Shown: positions 8,271-17,486 of the stretch, piece by piece
How the letters are laid out: each line of letters begins with the position of its first letter
How positions within the stretch are numbered: the stretch's first letter is position 1
Made by a program: the position numbers and the translations under genes
The notes under the pieces: model-generated
The model's database searches: none
Seen by the model: only the letters and a program-made list of their open reading frames with translations
Told to the model about the DNA's origin: nothing
Assembly (NCBI GenBank): GCA_963707275.1
Contig: CAVPPH010000010.1
Location: forward strand, 1 to 64,000
Length of the DNA: 64,000 nt
Direction: 5' to 3'
Source of the DNA: JACKBK01 sp963707275
GTDB taxonomy: Bacteria; Chloroflexota; Anaerolineae; JAAEKA01

Positions 8271-10919
8271 CTAGAGGTTCGACAGCCAGTCGATCGCTTC
8301 TCGACAGATGTCCCCGACGGTGTTGTCCTCGAGAGGGTTGTGGTCCAGGAGGCCGACCTCGTCGCGCAACTGCTGGTAGACGATTGTCAAGAGAAAGTTG
8401 TGGGTCGGTGTCGGTGATCGTCGGACAGCGGTGAGCAGCCTCCTGGCCAACTCGACCTCGTCGAGCGCCCATGCCAGGGCGGCGAGCGGGATGAGAAGGT
8501 CTGGCAGGCCATCGTTGTCGGCGCTGTTGGCTGCCGCGCGCTGCGCGGCCCGCGAACTGTCGTCGGGTCGACTCGACATCTCCGGTCGCTGCGGTCGCCG
8601 CACAGGTCAGCGCATGCGTCGACCACCCCACGAGCCCCGAGATCGAGGGTGGCGTGGAAGTGGTGCTGAAGAGCGTCCCCGTTCGCCTGTGCGTCTCGCG
8701 GGTCGCGTGTGATCTGGGTGGCGAGGCCGATGAAGTAGTACATGCTCCACGGGTAGTTGAACGCGCTGCCCTCGAGCCGCGAACGGAGCTGAGGCAGGAC
8801 GTTGGCAGCCTCATCGAGTCGTCTGCCGATCGCGAGATGGATCGCCCGGTAAGCGAGTGCCACGTCGGCGATCGCGCTCGGCCTCGGCGACCTCGGCGAG
8901 CGTCACGGCTTCGTCCACGAGACCGATGGCTTGGTCGACATCTTCGAACGCGATCATCCAAGAATGGATGATCAACGCGACGGCCTTCTCCTCCGGCCCG
9001 CTGCCGTGTTCGAAGAAGTCGAGGGCCCGCTCGAGTCGGTCTGCGATGCGGTCCGGTCGGCGAGACGGCAAACCGGCACCCGCGCGACACGAGATGGAGC
9101 ACGCCTCGGTCGTGATCGCTGAGCGGTAGTTCGACCAGGTACCGGTCGATTCGGTCGATCGCGGCGAGCGCCCGTTGGCTACCTTCCACTCGGTAACTGT
9201 CGGTCAGTGTGCTGAACAACACGACGAGGTCATCGATCCGACCGGCTGCGGCGAGCCGGTCTTCGACCGCACGGTGATCTTCGTAGTGACGGTTGGCCCA
9301 ATCGACGAGCTGGAACGAGGTGTACCTCTCCTGAACCGGGTAACTGGTGAGATGGCCCAGGATCCACCGACTGTGACGTTCCAGGTACACCTCGGCGTCG
9401 GTTCCGCTCCCACTGTTGACGAGCGAAGAGTTTGACCGTCTCGAGCAGTCGCTGGTGGCCGTCTTCGGCTGACCGGATGAGGCTTCGATCGGCCAACCCT
9501 CCGAGTGTGTGGGCAGGGATCCCGACGTCGAGACCTGTGCAGATCGCTTCCACGTCTTGGGCATCGAAGCTCGCCGGGAAGGCCGCCAGTTGCAGCAGCA
9601 GTTCTTGCTCCTGGCGATCCAACAGCCGCCAACTGTCTTCGAGCACACCGAGGAGGCTGGCCTGCCGGCGACCGCGTCCACTGCGGCGTCGGGAGAGCAG
9701 TTCGAAACGGTGGTCCAGGCGCTCAGCCAGTTCGTCGAGGCTGAGCTGACGAAGCTGGGCAGCCGCCAACTCCATGGAGAGTGGCAGCCCGTCGAGTTGC
9801 TCGCATATCCGAGCCACCACTGGCACGCCTGCAGGGCCGACAGCGGTTCCGATGCGCTCGGCCGCGGCGGTGAACAGAGCCACGGCGGGCGACGCCGGAT
9901 CGTCGGCCACGCCGAGCGGAGCCACGTGAACCTGGCGCTCGTCGATCAGCTGGAGCGGTTCCCGGCTCGTTGCCAGGAACCGCGGTCTGGAGGTGCGTTC
10001 GAGCAGCTCGTCGACCACGTCAGCGACGTGGTCGGTGAGTGTTCGCAGTTGTCCGACACGGACACCAGATCGCGACCGGTGATCAGCTTGACCAGCGCAT
10101 CCACCAGATCAGCGCCGGCGAGCTGGAGACCCGCCGCCGACGCAAGGGTTTCCACGACCTGTTCCGAACTCGAGACGGAGAGGTCGAACGAACCACACGC
10201 CATCGACGAACCGATCCGCCGAACTCGCCGGCTACGGCCGTCGCCAGCCGGGTCTTGCCGGTGCCCCCGATCCCCAGACAGCGTCACCAGTCGGTGCTCA
10301 CCGACCAACCCGGCAACCTGTTCGATCTCCAGGTTCCGGCCCACCAGCGACGTGCGTTCCACCGGGAGGTTGTGACGCACGGCGTCCAAGCTGCGCACAA
10401 CCGGGAAGGATCCCCTTCCGTACTGGAACAGCCGCTCGGTCGCCGAAAGGTCCTTGAGCCGATACTCACCCAGATCGAGCAACTCATCGGAGTCGACGAG
10501 TCCTCGACCGTCACCGACGAGACGAGGATCTGGCCGCCGTGCCCGGCTGACATGATCGGGCCGCCGGGTTCAACGTCGGCCCGAAGTAGTCGCCGTCGCG
10601 TTCGTGAACTTCCCCGGTGTGAATGCCGATTCGAACTCGCAACGGCGTTGGTCCGGGCCAGTTCTCGGCCTGGAGGAGATTCTGGACATCAGCTGCCGCC
10701 GCGAACGCGTCGGCGGCCCCAGCGAACGCGGCCGAGAAGGCATCACCGGCAGTGCTGAACACATAGCCACCGCTCCCGTCGATGACCGAACGCAGAATCT
10801 CGTCATGGCGTTCGAGCGCCTTGCGCATCTCGGACGGGTGTGACTCCCACAGACGAGTCGACCCCCTCGACGTCGGTGAACGAGAAGGTCACGGTTCCCG
10901 ATGGAGGTGTTTCGACCAT
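8271..10919 (-). CDS. Class III cyclase / STAND ATPase / TPR regulator (frameshifted)
   Basis: About 880 residues in the arrangement known from mycobacterial cyclase-regulators. The N-terminal class III nucleotide cyclase domain has TVTFSFTDVEGS, STAGDAFSAAF and RIGIHTGEVHERDGDYFG. Then follows LVGRNLEIEQVAGLV, which introduces the P-loop NTPase. Its Walker A is damaged by an indel near 10275; SDNCEH is the Walker B region, and ATSREPLQL and EQLDGLPLSMELAAA are the sensor and GxP motifs. The remainder is a helical TPR-like array ending DICREAIDWLSNL. No LuxR-type DNA-binding domain is visible at the C-terminus. Such proteins link nucleotide binding and cyclic-nucleotide synthesis to regulation. 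Four or more frameshifts are needed. Confidence 0.8.
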
Positions 10920-11084
10920 CACGTCCAGAGGATTGCACACAATGACCACGAGCCGCGGAGTCGACCACCCGACGAGCGTCGAAGTGCGCGGCCGGCTCCC
11001 CGACAACTGTCGGTGACCTCCGATTCGGATCCGCGGCGACTCGTGAGTGAGTTTCGCGTCGAAGTCGGTCGGGTACGGTGCTCC

Positions 11085-11996
11085 ATGGCCAAGGTCCGTC
11101 AACCCACCAACGAGAATCGGCGATCGATAGAGGACAGTCTCCGCCTGGGTGACTTCGAACATCGCCCGGACGACATCTTCATCAGCACCCCGCCGAAGAG
11201 CGGAACCACGTGGATGCAGGGCATCGTCTCGTCGTTGTTGTGGCCGGCCGGTGACGCACCCGGTGATCGAAGTACCCGGAGTCCATGGATCGACGCCCGG
11301 TTCGCGCGCGGTTCGAGGATCTCCTCGCCCATCTCGATGGTCAGGAACATCGTCGTTTCATCAAGACCCACTCGCCCGCCGACTGCGTGCCGATCTTCGA
11401 GGAGTGCAAGTACGTCACGGTGTATCGGGACGGACGTGACGCTCTGGCGTCGTGGGCGAAATCATCGAGAGCAAATGCGATCGGAGCTGATCGAGTCGTT
11501 GAACGCGAGTGGGGCAGAGGAGGGTCTCCGTCCGCTGCCGCCGTGGGACGGCGATATGGACGAACTGTTCGACCAATGGTCGGACGACGCTCTACCGATC
11601 ACGCACCTGGCGTCGTGGTGGCCGCTGCGCCACGACGGGTTCGCGTACTTCGTGCACTACAACGATCTGAAAGCCGACCTCGAGGGCGAGATGAGGCGAC
11701 TCGCCGCCTTCCTCGACATCGAGGTCCCCGAGGACCTCTGGCCCGACACCATCGGGCGATGCGGACTCTCGGAGATGCGCGAGGAAGCTCGCAGCAGCGG
11801 GCGCGTCAACATGATCTTCGAGAACGGAGCGGACACGTTCTTCCACAAGGGAACCAACGGCGGGTGGCGCGACGTGCTGACACAGGCGCAGCTCGACCGC
11901 TACGAGGCCCTGGTCGCCGACGGTCTCCCGGCAGATGCTGCGCAGTGGCTCGAATCCGGCTCCCTCGCCACCGGCACGAGGCCCCACGAGTCGTAG
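11085..11996 (+). CDS. Sulfotransferase family protein
   Basis: A cytosolic-type sulfotransferase that would move sulfate from PAPS to a hydroxyl or amine acceptor. The 5'-phosphosulfate loop is ISTPPKSGTTWMQ near the N-terminus. The 3'-phosphate site is KYVTVYRDGRDALASW. The C-terminal loop is FFHKGTNGGWRDVLT, equivalent to the RKGxxGDWKNxFT motif. The length of about 303 residues fits. A pair of compensating shifts between about 11270 and 11480 moves the middle into another frame (RFIKTHSPADCVP), so the apparently continuous frame is wrong there. The gene is the last complete one on the left genome. Confidence 0.85.
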   Translation: MAKVRQPTNENRRSIEDSLRLGDFEHRPDDIFISTPPKSGTTWMQGIVSSLLWPAGDAPGDRSTRSPWIDARFARGSRISSPISMVRNIVVSSRPTRPPTACRSSRSASTSRCIGTDVTLWRRGRNHREQMRSELIESLNASGAEEGLRPLPPWDGDMDELFDQWSDDALPITHLASWWPLRHDGFAYFVHYNDLKADLEGEMRRLAAFLDIEVPEDLWPDTIGRCGLSEMREEARSSGRVNMIFENGADTFFHKGTNGGWRDVLTQAQLDRYEALVADGLPADAAQWLESGSLATGTRPHES

Positions 11997-12019
11997 ACCG
12001 GTGATCGTCGCCGATGTGC

Positions 12020-12262
12020 CGTCAGGGGTTGCGCCGACGAACTCGTTCAGCGTGACGTAGTGGTCACGTGCGATCATCTCGGCGGCCTTTTCGCCGATCA
12101 TGATCGAGGCGGCGTTGGTGTTGCCGCTGACGACGTTGGGCATGATGCTCGCGTCGGCGATCCGCAGGTTGGCGACACCGTCGACCCGCAGCCGTCCGTC
12201 GACGACCTTGCCCATCGCACAGGTGCTCGTCGGGTGGTAGACGGTGAACGAATAGTGGCGGG
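12020..12262 (-). CDS. GMC oxidoreductase, C-terminal fragment only
   Basis: The reading SFTVYHPTSTCAMG, then VDGVANLRIADASIMP and GNTNAASIMIGEKAAEMIA, is the C-terminal FAD-binding and catalytic region of glucose-methanol-choline oxidoreductases. It includes the HPTSTCxMG catalytic-site motif and the final dinucleotide-fold helix. Only about 80 residues are present; the roughly 450-residue N-terminal FAD domain is missing. Its place is taken, in frame, by an unrelated LVIVD-repeat protein. The true 3' end is uncertain because no in-frame stop occurs before the antisense of the sulfotransferase gene. Confidence 0.75.
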
Positions 12263-13574
12263 CCAGATCCTCGACCCAGCCGGGCGAATCGTAGAACCCG
12301 ATCTCGGTCGGGTTGGCCGGATCGCTGACGTTCATGATGCGCAGCCCGGCGGTCGCCGCCGAGAGATACGCGAGGTTGTCGCGCACGGTCACGTGCTCGA
12401 CGAAGTCGGCCGGTTTCGTGACGCCGACCTGCACCGGTTGCGTCGGGTTGTGCACATCGACGATGCGGAAGCCGTCCAGCCCGCCGGCCAGATAGGCGTA
12501 GCCATCATCCACCGCCAGCGATTCGACGTAGCCGGGCGGATCGACAAGACCGGACTGAGTCGGCTGCGCGGGATTGGGCGCCGTGAACGCGATCAGTGAG
12601 AATTTGTCGGCCACGTATCCCTGACCAGGCGCCTGGTCGACAGCCAGCGCATCGCCGGGCGTGTCGAGGTGGCCCGCTTCCTGCGGATTGGTCGGGTCGC
12701 TGATGTCGATGATCCGCAGCCCGCCCGGCCCGTCGGCCAACTGCACCCGGTTGCTGAACGCTGTCAGATCGTGCGCGATGCCCGGTGTGTCAACCGATCC
12801 AACGATGGAGGGCGCTGTTGGATCAGTGGCGTCCACGACCTGTAGCCCGCTGGCGCCGTCGGCCACGTAGGCCAGGGTGCCGATGACGGCGACGCCCTGG
12901 GCGAAGTCAGGCGTTTGCACCGAACCCAGCAGCACGGGTTGGGAGGGATCAGCCAGGCTGGCGATGCTCAACCCCACGCCGTCGGCCACGTAGAGCCTGC
13001 CATTGCTGACGGTCACGTCAACTGGCGTCCCTGGAGTGTCAAGCGATCCCACCAGCGCGGGCGCAGTCGGGTCATGCACATCGATGACCTGAACACCGGC
13101 CACGAAGTCGGCCACGTAGGCAAACCCGTTGGCGACGGTCACGCCCAGCGCAACGCCCGGCGTGTCAACCGATCCCAGCGGGACCGTCTCGCTATCGCCG
13201 TCCTGGTATTGCACGATGTGCAGCCCAGCTAGCCCGGCGGCGATAAATGCACGGTCCTGGACGTCGGCATAAACATCTTCGACAACTTGCGGCAGCGGCT
13301 GCGATTGTGCCAGCAGCAGCGGCGTGCCGGGGCTGTAGGTATAGTACACCACCAGGCGCGGCCCGACGCCAACAAAGACGTGATTGATCGAAGTCGCCAC
13401 CGAGTTGATGTCGCCGCCGAGCTGGCCGACCAGCCGCATGGTGGCCGGTACGACCGGCACGTCGGGAACGGGGGGCTGCTGCGTCGCCGCGCCGGATGGT
13501 ACCGGCAGCGCGCCCTGCCACGCCGGCAGGAACGCAAGAACGATCAGGGATAGCGCTGTAAGTAGGTGTATCAT
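12263..13574 (-). CDS. Exported LVIVD-repeat beta-propeller protein, truncated by the junction
   Basis: The N-terminus (LLTALSLIVLAFLPAWQGA) is a signal peptide. About nine repeats of roughly 40-45 residues follow, each of the form 'VGSVDTPG.A..V.V....AYVAD...GLQVVD..DPTAP', the LVIVD pattern. These repeats are thought to fold as a beta-propeller on cell-surface proteins of bacteria and archaea; binding partners are unknown. The last repeat breaks at GFYDSPGWVEDLA, after which the sequence becomes GMC oxidoreductase. The frame is otherwise intact. The native C-terminus is therefore lost from this window. Confidence 0.8.
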
Positions 13575-13593
13575 AGGTGTGTTAGTTCGGGTG

Positions 13594-15089
13594 TTAGCGG
13601 CCGTTGGCCTGGTAGTTGGGCGCTTCCTTGGTGATCAGGACGCTGTGCGGATGGCTTTCGAGCAGACCAGCGTTGGTGATGCGTGTGAAGCGCGCCTTGT
13701 GCGCGCAGCTCAGCCAGGTCTGCCGCGCCGACGTAGCCCATGCCGGAGCGCAGCCCGCCCATCAGTTGGAACACGTAGTCGCTCAGCGATCCCTTGAACG
13801 GCACCTGGCCCTCGATGCCCTTCCGGCACCAGCTTGCCGACCATGCCGGCGCGGTCGCCGCTGCTCTGGGCGGTCGCGTAGCGGTCCGCCGCGCGGCCTT
13901 TCATGGCGCCCATGGAGCCCATGCCGCGGTATTCCTTGAAGCGCCGCCCTTCGTAGATGACCAGTTCGCCGGGCGACTTCCTCCAGACCGGCCAGCAGCG
14001 AGCCCAGCATGACCGCGTTGGCGCCGGCAGCCAGCGCCTTGACGATGTCGCCGGAGTACTTGATGCCGCCGTCGGCGATGACCGGCACGCCGCGCGCTGC
14101 GCCGGCCGCCGCGCACTCGGCGATGGCGGTGATCTGCGGCACGCCGGAGCCGGCCACGATGCGGGTCGTGCAGATCGACCCGGCGCCGACGCCGACCTTG
14201 ATCACGTCCGCGCCGGCGTCGATCAGCGCGTCGACGCCCTCGGCGGTGACCACGTTGCCGGCCAGGACGGGAAGATCGGGCGCGATCATCTTGATGCGCC
14301 GGATGGCCCGCAGCACGCCGGCCGAGTGGCCGTGCGCGGTATCGACCGCCACCGCGTCGACGCCCACATCCAGCAGCAGCTCCAGCCGGTCATCCAGTTC
14401 CTGCCCAACGCCCACCGCCGCGCCAACCAGCAGCCGGCCGCGTCCGTCGGTGGCCGCGTTGGGGAAGTCCAGCTTCTTGAGGATGTCCTTGTAGGTGATC
14501 AAGCCGCGCAGGTTGCCCTCGTCGTCGACCAGGGGCAGCTTCTCGATGCGGTATCTGTGGAGGATCGCCTTCGCCTCTTCCAGCGAGGTGCCGACGGATG
14601 CTGTGATCAGCCGTTCGTAGGTCATGAACTCGCGCACGGGCACGTCCAGGTCGGTGGCGAAGCGCACATCGCGATTGGTGAGGATGCCCACCAGCTTGCC
14701 GTCGTCGGTGATCGGCAGCGCCCGAGATGTGGTAGTGTGACATGATGCGCTCGGCGTCGGCCAGCGTGTCGTCCGGGCTGAGCGTGATCGGGATCGACGA
14801 TCATGCCGGCCTCGGAGCGCTTGACCTTGTCCACCTCGTCGGCCTGCGTTTCAGGGCTGAGGTTGCGGTGGATGATGCCCAGGCCGCCCTGGCGCGCCAG
14901 CGCAATCGCCAGCCGCGCCTCGGTGACCGTGTCCATCGCCGCGGAGAGCACGGGAATGCGCAGGTCGAGCTTCTCATGTAGTCTCGTGGTCAGGTTCACT
15001 TCCGAGGGCAGCACTTCGGCAAAGCCCGGAACCAGCAACACGTCGTCAAAGGTGAGCGCCTGCTCGCCCAGTAAGTTGGCATACTGCAT
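13594..15089 (-). CDS. guaB: Inosine-5'-monophosphate dehydrogenase (frameshifted)
   Basis: IMP dehydrogenase oxidises IMP to XMP with NAD+, the committed step of guanine nucleotide synthesis. The N-terminus MQYANLLGEQALTFDDVLL is diagnostic. A pair of CBS domains follows (LPITDDGKLVGILTNRD; LPLVDDEGNLRGLITYKD), then the barrel with VAVDTAHGHS, GVGAGSICTTR bearing the catalytic cysteine, and IADGGIKYSGDIVKALAAGA. The C-terminus is rebuilt as VLITKEAPNYQANGR with TAA at 13594, giving about 498 codons, normal for GuaB. Indels near 14725, 14790, 13975 and downstream split it. A sigma70-like promoter and a leader hairpin lie upstream. Confidence 0.92.
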
Positions 15090-15118
15090 AGCAACCTCCC
15101 TTCATAAAGACAAAGCCC

Positions 15119-15151
15119 GCCCAACACGCGCTGAGCGGACGTTGGTTGGGC
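15119..15151 (-). promoter_or_regulatory. Leader hairpin upstream of guaB
   Basis: On the minus strand GCCCAAC pairs with GTTGGGC 33 bp apart, with weaker pairing inside the loop. It is followed by GGGCTTTGTCTTT just before the ribosome site (AAGGGAGG) of guaB. It lies between the predicted promoter and the start codon, so it could act as an attenuator or RNA stabiliser. This is inferred from position only. Confidence 0.4.
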
Positions 15152-15171
15152 ATCGGTGCCTTGGCAAAGTC

Positions 15172-15200
15172 ATTGTACAACGGGCTGAAGACAGCAGCAA
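15172..15200 (-). promoter_or_regulatory. Predicted sigma70 promoter of guaB
   Basis: On the minus strand TTGCTG (15200-15195), a 17-bp spacer and TACAAT (15177-15172) form a good housekeeping promoter. It sits about 83 bp before the guaB start codon. Confidence 0.5.
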
Positions 15201-15301
15201 ACCTGACGGTCTCGCTGTTTCACCCTCAGAGGTCGGCCGCCGTTGGCCTGGAGGCTTGGCCCAGACCGGCCGAAGTGGTAACCAGGATGGATTGAACTCG
15301 C

Positions 15302-15357
15302 AGATGGAAAGAAACACGGATGATCCCAAGAAGAAGCATCTGTGTTTCCTTCTATCT
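15302..15357. terminator. Long hairpin downstream of the methyltransferase gene
   Basis: GAAACACGGATG and CATCTGTGTTTC form an 11/12 inverted repeat, and outer bases extend the stem. It lies in the gap between the methyltransferase stop (15452) and the guaB promoter, so it may end methyltransferase transcription. Confidence 0.45.
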
Positions 15358-15451
15358 GTGGGAAACTCCGGGCCGCCGGCCGTTGCGCCCGAGACGCAAC
15401 AGTTGACGAATTCCCGTTGCTGGTTCGGTGGCTTCCTACTAGAACAACTTC

Positions 15452-16231
15452 TCAGCTGGCCGGCTTGAGCGCGCGCGTTGCCATGAACGTCGCGATGTAG
15501 TTGTCCAACACGAAATCAGGCCAGCGATCCTCGTAGAAACCGGTAATGACGAAACCGGCGTCGATCTGGCCACCGATTTGGTCGTCCAGCGAATGGCCGA
15601 ACTCCATCGGCGCCCCGTCATCGATCAGACTCTGGCGGTCTTCCTCGGACAAACTGGTCAGATCCGAGAACGGGATCGAGTATTTGACCTCCAGAACGCC
15701 TTCATCGTCAGCCTTGATGATGTCGAAGATATAGGTCAGCGGATTCAGGAAACCGCTCAGCAGACTGCCGCCGGGGCGCAACACGCGGTATGCCTCCAGC
15801 CAGACGGGTCGAACCTCGGGCACGAAGAGGTTGGACACCGGGTGAAAGATCAGATCGAAGCTGCCGTTCGTGAACGCCGACAGGTCACGCATGTCGCCTT
15901 CCAGCGTGTGGATCGTCAGCCCGTCGCGCTCAGCCACGAAGCGATCCTGACCAAGCTGCGCCGGGGAATTGTCGAAGACGGTCACGTTGGCGCCCGCAGC
16001 CGCCAGGATCGGCCCCTGCTGTCCACCGCCCGAAGCGAGGCAGAGCACATCCACGCCGTGCAGGTCTGGCGGGAACCACGATTTCGGCACGTGGATCAAA
16101 GGGGTCAGAATGATGTGCCACTCGCCCTGTCTCGCCGCTTCGACCTGCTGTGGCGACACGGGAATCGACCACTGGTCTTTGTTTGCCACGGCTTTGTTCC
16201 AGGCCATCCGGTTGTGTTCCCGAACATCCAT
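15452..16231 (-). CDS. Class I SAM-dependent methyltransferase
   Basis: This intact 259-residue protein begins MDVREHNRMAWNKAV. Motif I, VLCLASGGGQQGPILAAAGA, and the acidic VTVFDNSP at the end of strand 2 are typical SAM-binding elements. DMRDLSAFTNGSFDLIFHPV and EAYRVLRPGGSLLSGF are motifs post-II and post-III. Related proteins are widespread small-molecule methyltransferases of unknown substrate. The C-terminus FYEDRWPDFVLDNYIATFM is conserved in this clade. It is transcribed alone, away from the phasin-like gene. Confidence 0.85.
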   Translation of the reverse strand: MDVREHNRMAWNKAVANKDQWSIPVSPQQVEAARQGEWHIILTPLIHVPKSWFPPDLHGVDVLCLASGGGQQGPILAAAGANVTVFDNSPAQLGQDRFVAERDGLTIHTLEGDMRDLSAFTNGSFDLIFHPVSNLFVPEVRPVWLEAYRVLRPGGSLLSGFLNPLTYIFDIIKADDEGVLEVKYSIPFSDLTSLSEEDRQSLIDDGAPMEFGHSLDDQIGGQIDAGFVITGFYEDRWPDFVLDNYIATFMATRALKPAS

Positions 16232-16409
16232 TGGTATGTTTGCTCCGATCGTTCTGGATTCGATGCGTCAAATGCGCTGGAAGTTCATGGTAGCACAGGC
16301 CCGTGCTGGCCGCAAGATGAGGACAAGACTTGGGAAGTCACTGCGGCTACCTGCGGTCGAACTTGGTTGGCGGCCAGTGAGTTTCCAACCGCTCTCACAA
16401 AACTCTAAC

Positions 16410-16460
16410 TTGACACTGTTGGAGACTAGTGATAGAATGCCTTATGACGCAATGCGTCAT
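16410..16460 (+). promoter_or_regulatory. Sigma70 promoter with overlapping palindromic operator
   Basis: TTGACA (16410-16415), a 17-bp spacer and TAGAAT (16433-16438) form a near-consensus promoter for the phasin-like gene. The 17-bp palindrome ATGACGCAATGCGTCAT (16444-16460) covers the expected transcription start, exactly where a repressor would block initiation. This is the clearest operator-like site in the window. Confidence 0.7.
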
Positions 16461-16560
16461 GATAAGTAATGGCTGACCGCCGGTCAACCATCAAAACAAT
16501 GATCAAGCCCTCGGGCAAGCAAGATGTGCCGTGCCTGGGTAACAGCAAGGAGAAACAGAA

Positions 16561-17142
16561 ATGACCGAAAATACATTGACCAATCGGGTTCAGAACGTAG
16601 TTGGGGACACCACCAGCACCATCGTCGAATCACCCCGTCGTCTGGTTGACGCCAGCCGCGGCGCGTTGAACACGACCCGCGACGAGGCTGACCAGCTTCT
16701 GGCCCGCGGCGAGAACCTGTTCGACAAGCTGGTCGAGCGCGGCGCAGAGATCGAGACCGCACAGACCGACCGCATCTCCCGCATGTGGCACGGCTGGGAA
16801 TCGATGAGCCGCAAGCAGATCCACCGCGTCGAGCACGTGGCCGAGCAGCAGATGCAGTTTGTTCTGCGCACCTTCAACATTCCTTCGATGGACGACATCA
16901 GCCGGCTGGACAAGGAACTGGAGCGCTTGAATCGCAAGCTGGACGCTCAGTTGAAGGAAAAGCAACTGGCTGCCATGCCGATTGCCAACTACGACGACCT
17001 GACGGCCAAGGAGATCATCGCCCAGCTCGACGGGCTGGATGATGCTGGTCTGAAGGCAGTCGAGGAGTTTGAGTCGGCTCACGGGCAGCGCAAGACCGTG
17101 CTGCGCGAGGTCGAGCACCGGCTACAGGCTGAAGTCGCCTAA
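16561..17142 (+). CDS. Phasin-like coiled-coil protein
   Basis: A 193-residue, mostly helical protein. Residues 1-100 (NRVQNVVGDTTSTIVESPRR, LLARGENLFDKLVERGAEIE) resemble poly(3-hydroxyalkanoate) granule-associated phasins. The middle (SMDDISRLDKELERLNRKLD) is a coiled coil like the one preceding PhaF-type tails. The C-terminal 50 residues (YDDLTAKEIIAQLDGLDDAG) form a small helical domain seen in other lipid- or granule-associated proteins. There is no signal peptide. The ribosome site AAGGAG lies 8 bp before ATG. Control by the upstream operator-like palindrome would suit a PhaR-like granule regulator, but no phaR or phaC is in view. Confidence 0.6.
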   Translation: MTENTLTNRVQNVVGDTTSTIVESPRRLVDASRGALNTTRDEADQLLARGENLFDKLVERGAEIETAQTDRISRMWHGWESMSRKQIHRVEHVAEQQMQFVLRTFNIPSMDDISRLDKELERLNRKLDAQLKEKQLAAMPIANYDDLTAKEIIAQLDGLDDAGLKAVEEFESAHGQRKTVLREVEHRLQAEVA

Positions 17143-17166
17143 TCAAAACAAAACCAAAAGCTTGTT

Positions 17167-17211
17167 GAACAGGGCCGAGGATGAGCCGCACTGGCTTGCC
17201 TCGGTCCTGTT
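17167..17211 (+). terminator. Hairpin after the phasin-like gene
   Basis: AACAGGGCCGAGG pairs with CCTCGGTCCTGTT (12 of 13) around a 19-nt loop, 25 bp after the stop codon. The T-tail is weak (GCATTTCCC), so termination may be factor-assisted. Confidence 0.5.
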
Positions 17212-17268
17212 GCATTTCCCGCTGCATTCGTTTGGAGCGCAATTCCACCTGTGCTATACTTTGGGCGT

Positions 17269-17341
17269 GGGCCGCTAGCTCAATTGGCAGAGCAAGGGAC
17301 TTTTAATCCCTAGGTTACAGGTTCGATTCCTGTGCGGCTCA
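17269..17341 (+). tRNA. tRNA-Lys (anticodon TTT)
   Basis: A 73-nt cloverleaf is easily drawn. The acceptor GGGCCGC pairs with GCGGCTC (one G-U). The D arm contains AGCTCAATTGGCAGAGC. The anticodon stem GGGA/TCCC holds CTTTTAA with anticodon TTT. The T arm is ACAGG-TTCGATT-CCTGT, and the discriminator is A. The CCA end is not encoded. TATACT about 9 bp upstream is a plausible -10 element. Confidence 0.93.
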
Positions 17342-17345
17342 CTGG

Positions 17346-17391
17346 AGAATCGAACATCCCGGCATCGATCGATGCCGGGATGTTCGATTCT
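17346..17391. repeat. Perfect 46-bp palindrome directly after tRNA-Lys
   Basis: Two 23-bp arms beginning AGAATCGAACATCCCGGCAT meet with no loop at the centre CATCGATCGATG. Outer parts include TTCGATTC, the same octamer as in the adjacent tRNA T-arm. It could terminate or process the tRNA transcript, or be a palindromic repeat element. Confidence 0.9.
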
Positions 17392-17486
17392 GGGGCGGGA
17401 ATGTTAATGCCCAGTGCTGGCTCGGTCGGAGACCGGCCACAGCGGGAGGAAACCGGCCAGAGCAGGAAATCAGAAAAGCGCCGATC

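Noticed and set aside
8271..10919. LuxR-type MalT-like regulator
   Set aside because: No LuxR helix-turn-helix is found at the C-terminus; the N-terminus is a class III cyclase.
11592..13574. A single 660-residue protein on the minus strand
   Set aside because: The frame is open, but it is LVIVD protein, then GMC tail, then antisense of the sulfotransferase gene; three unrelated pieces.
13594..15089. guaB as a pseudogene
   Set aside because: All catalytic and CBS motifs remain in order and the gene is essential; indels are better explained by sequencing error.
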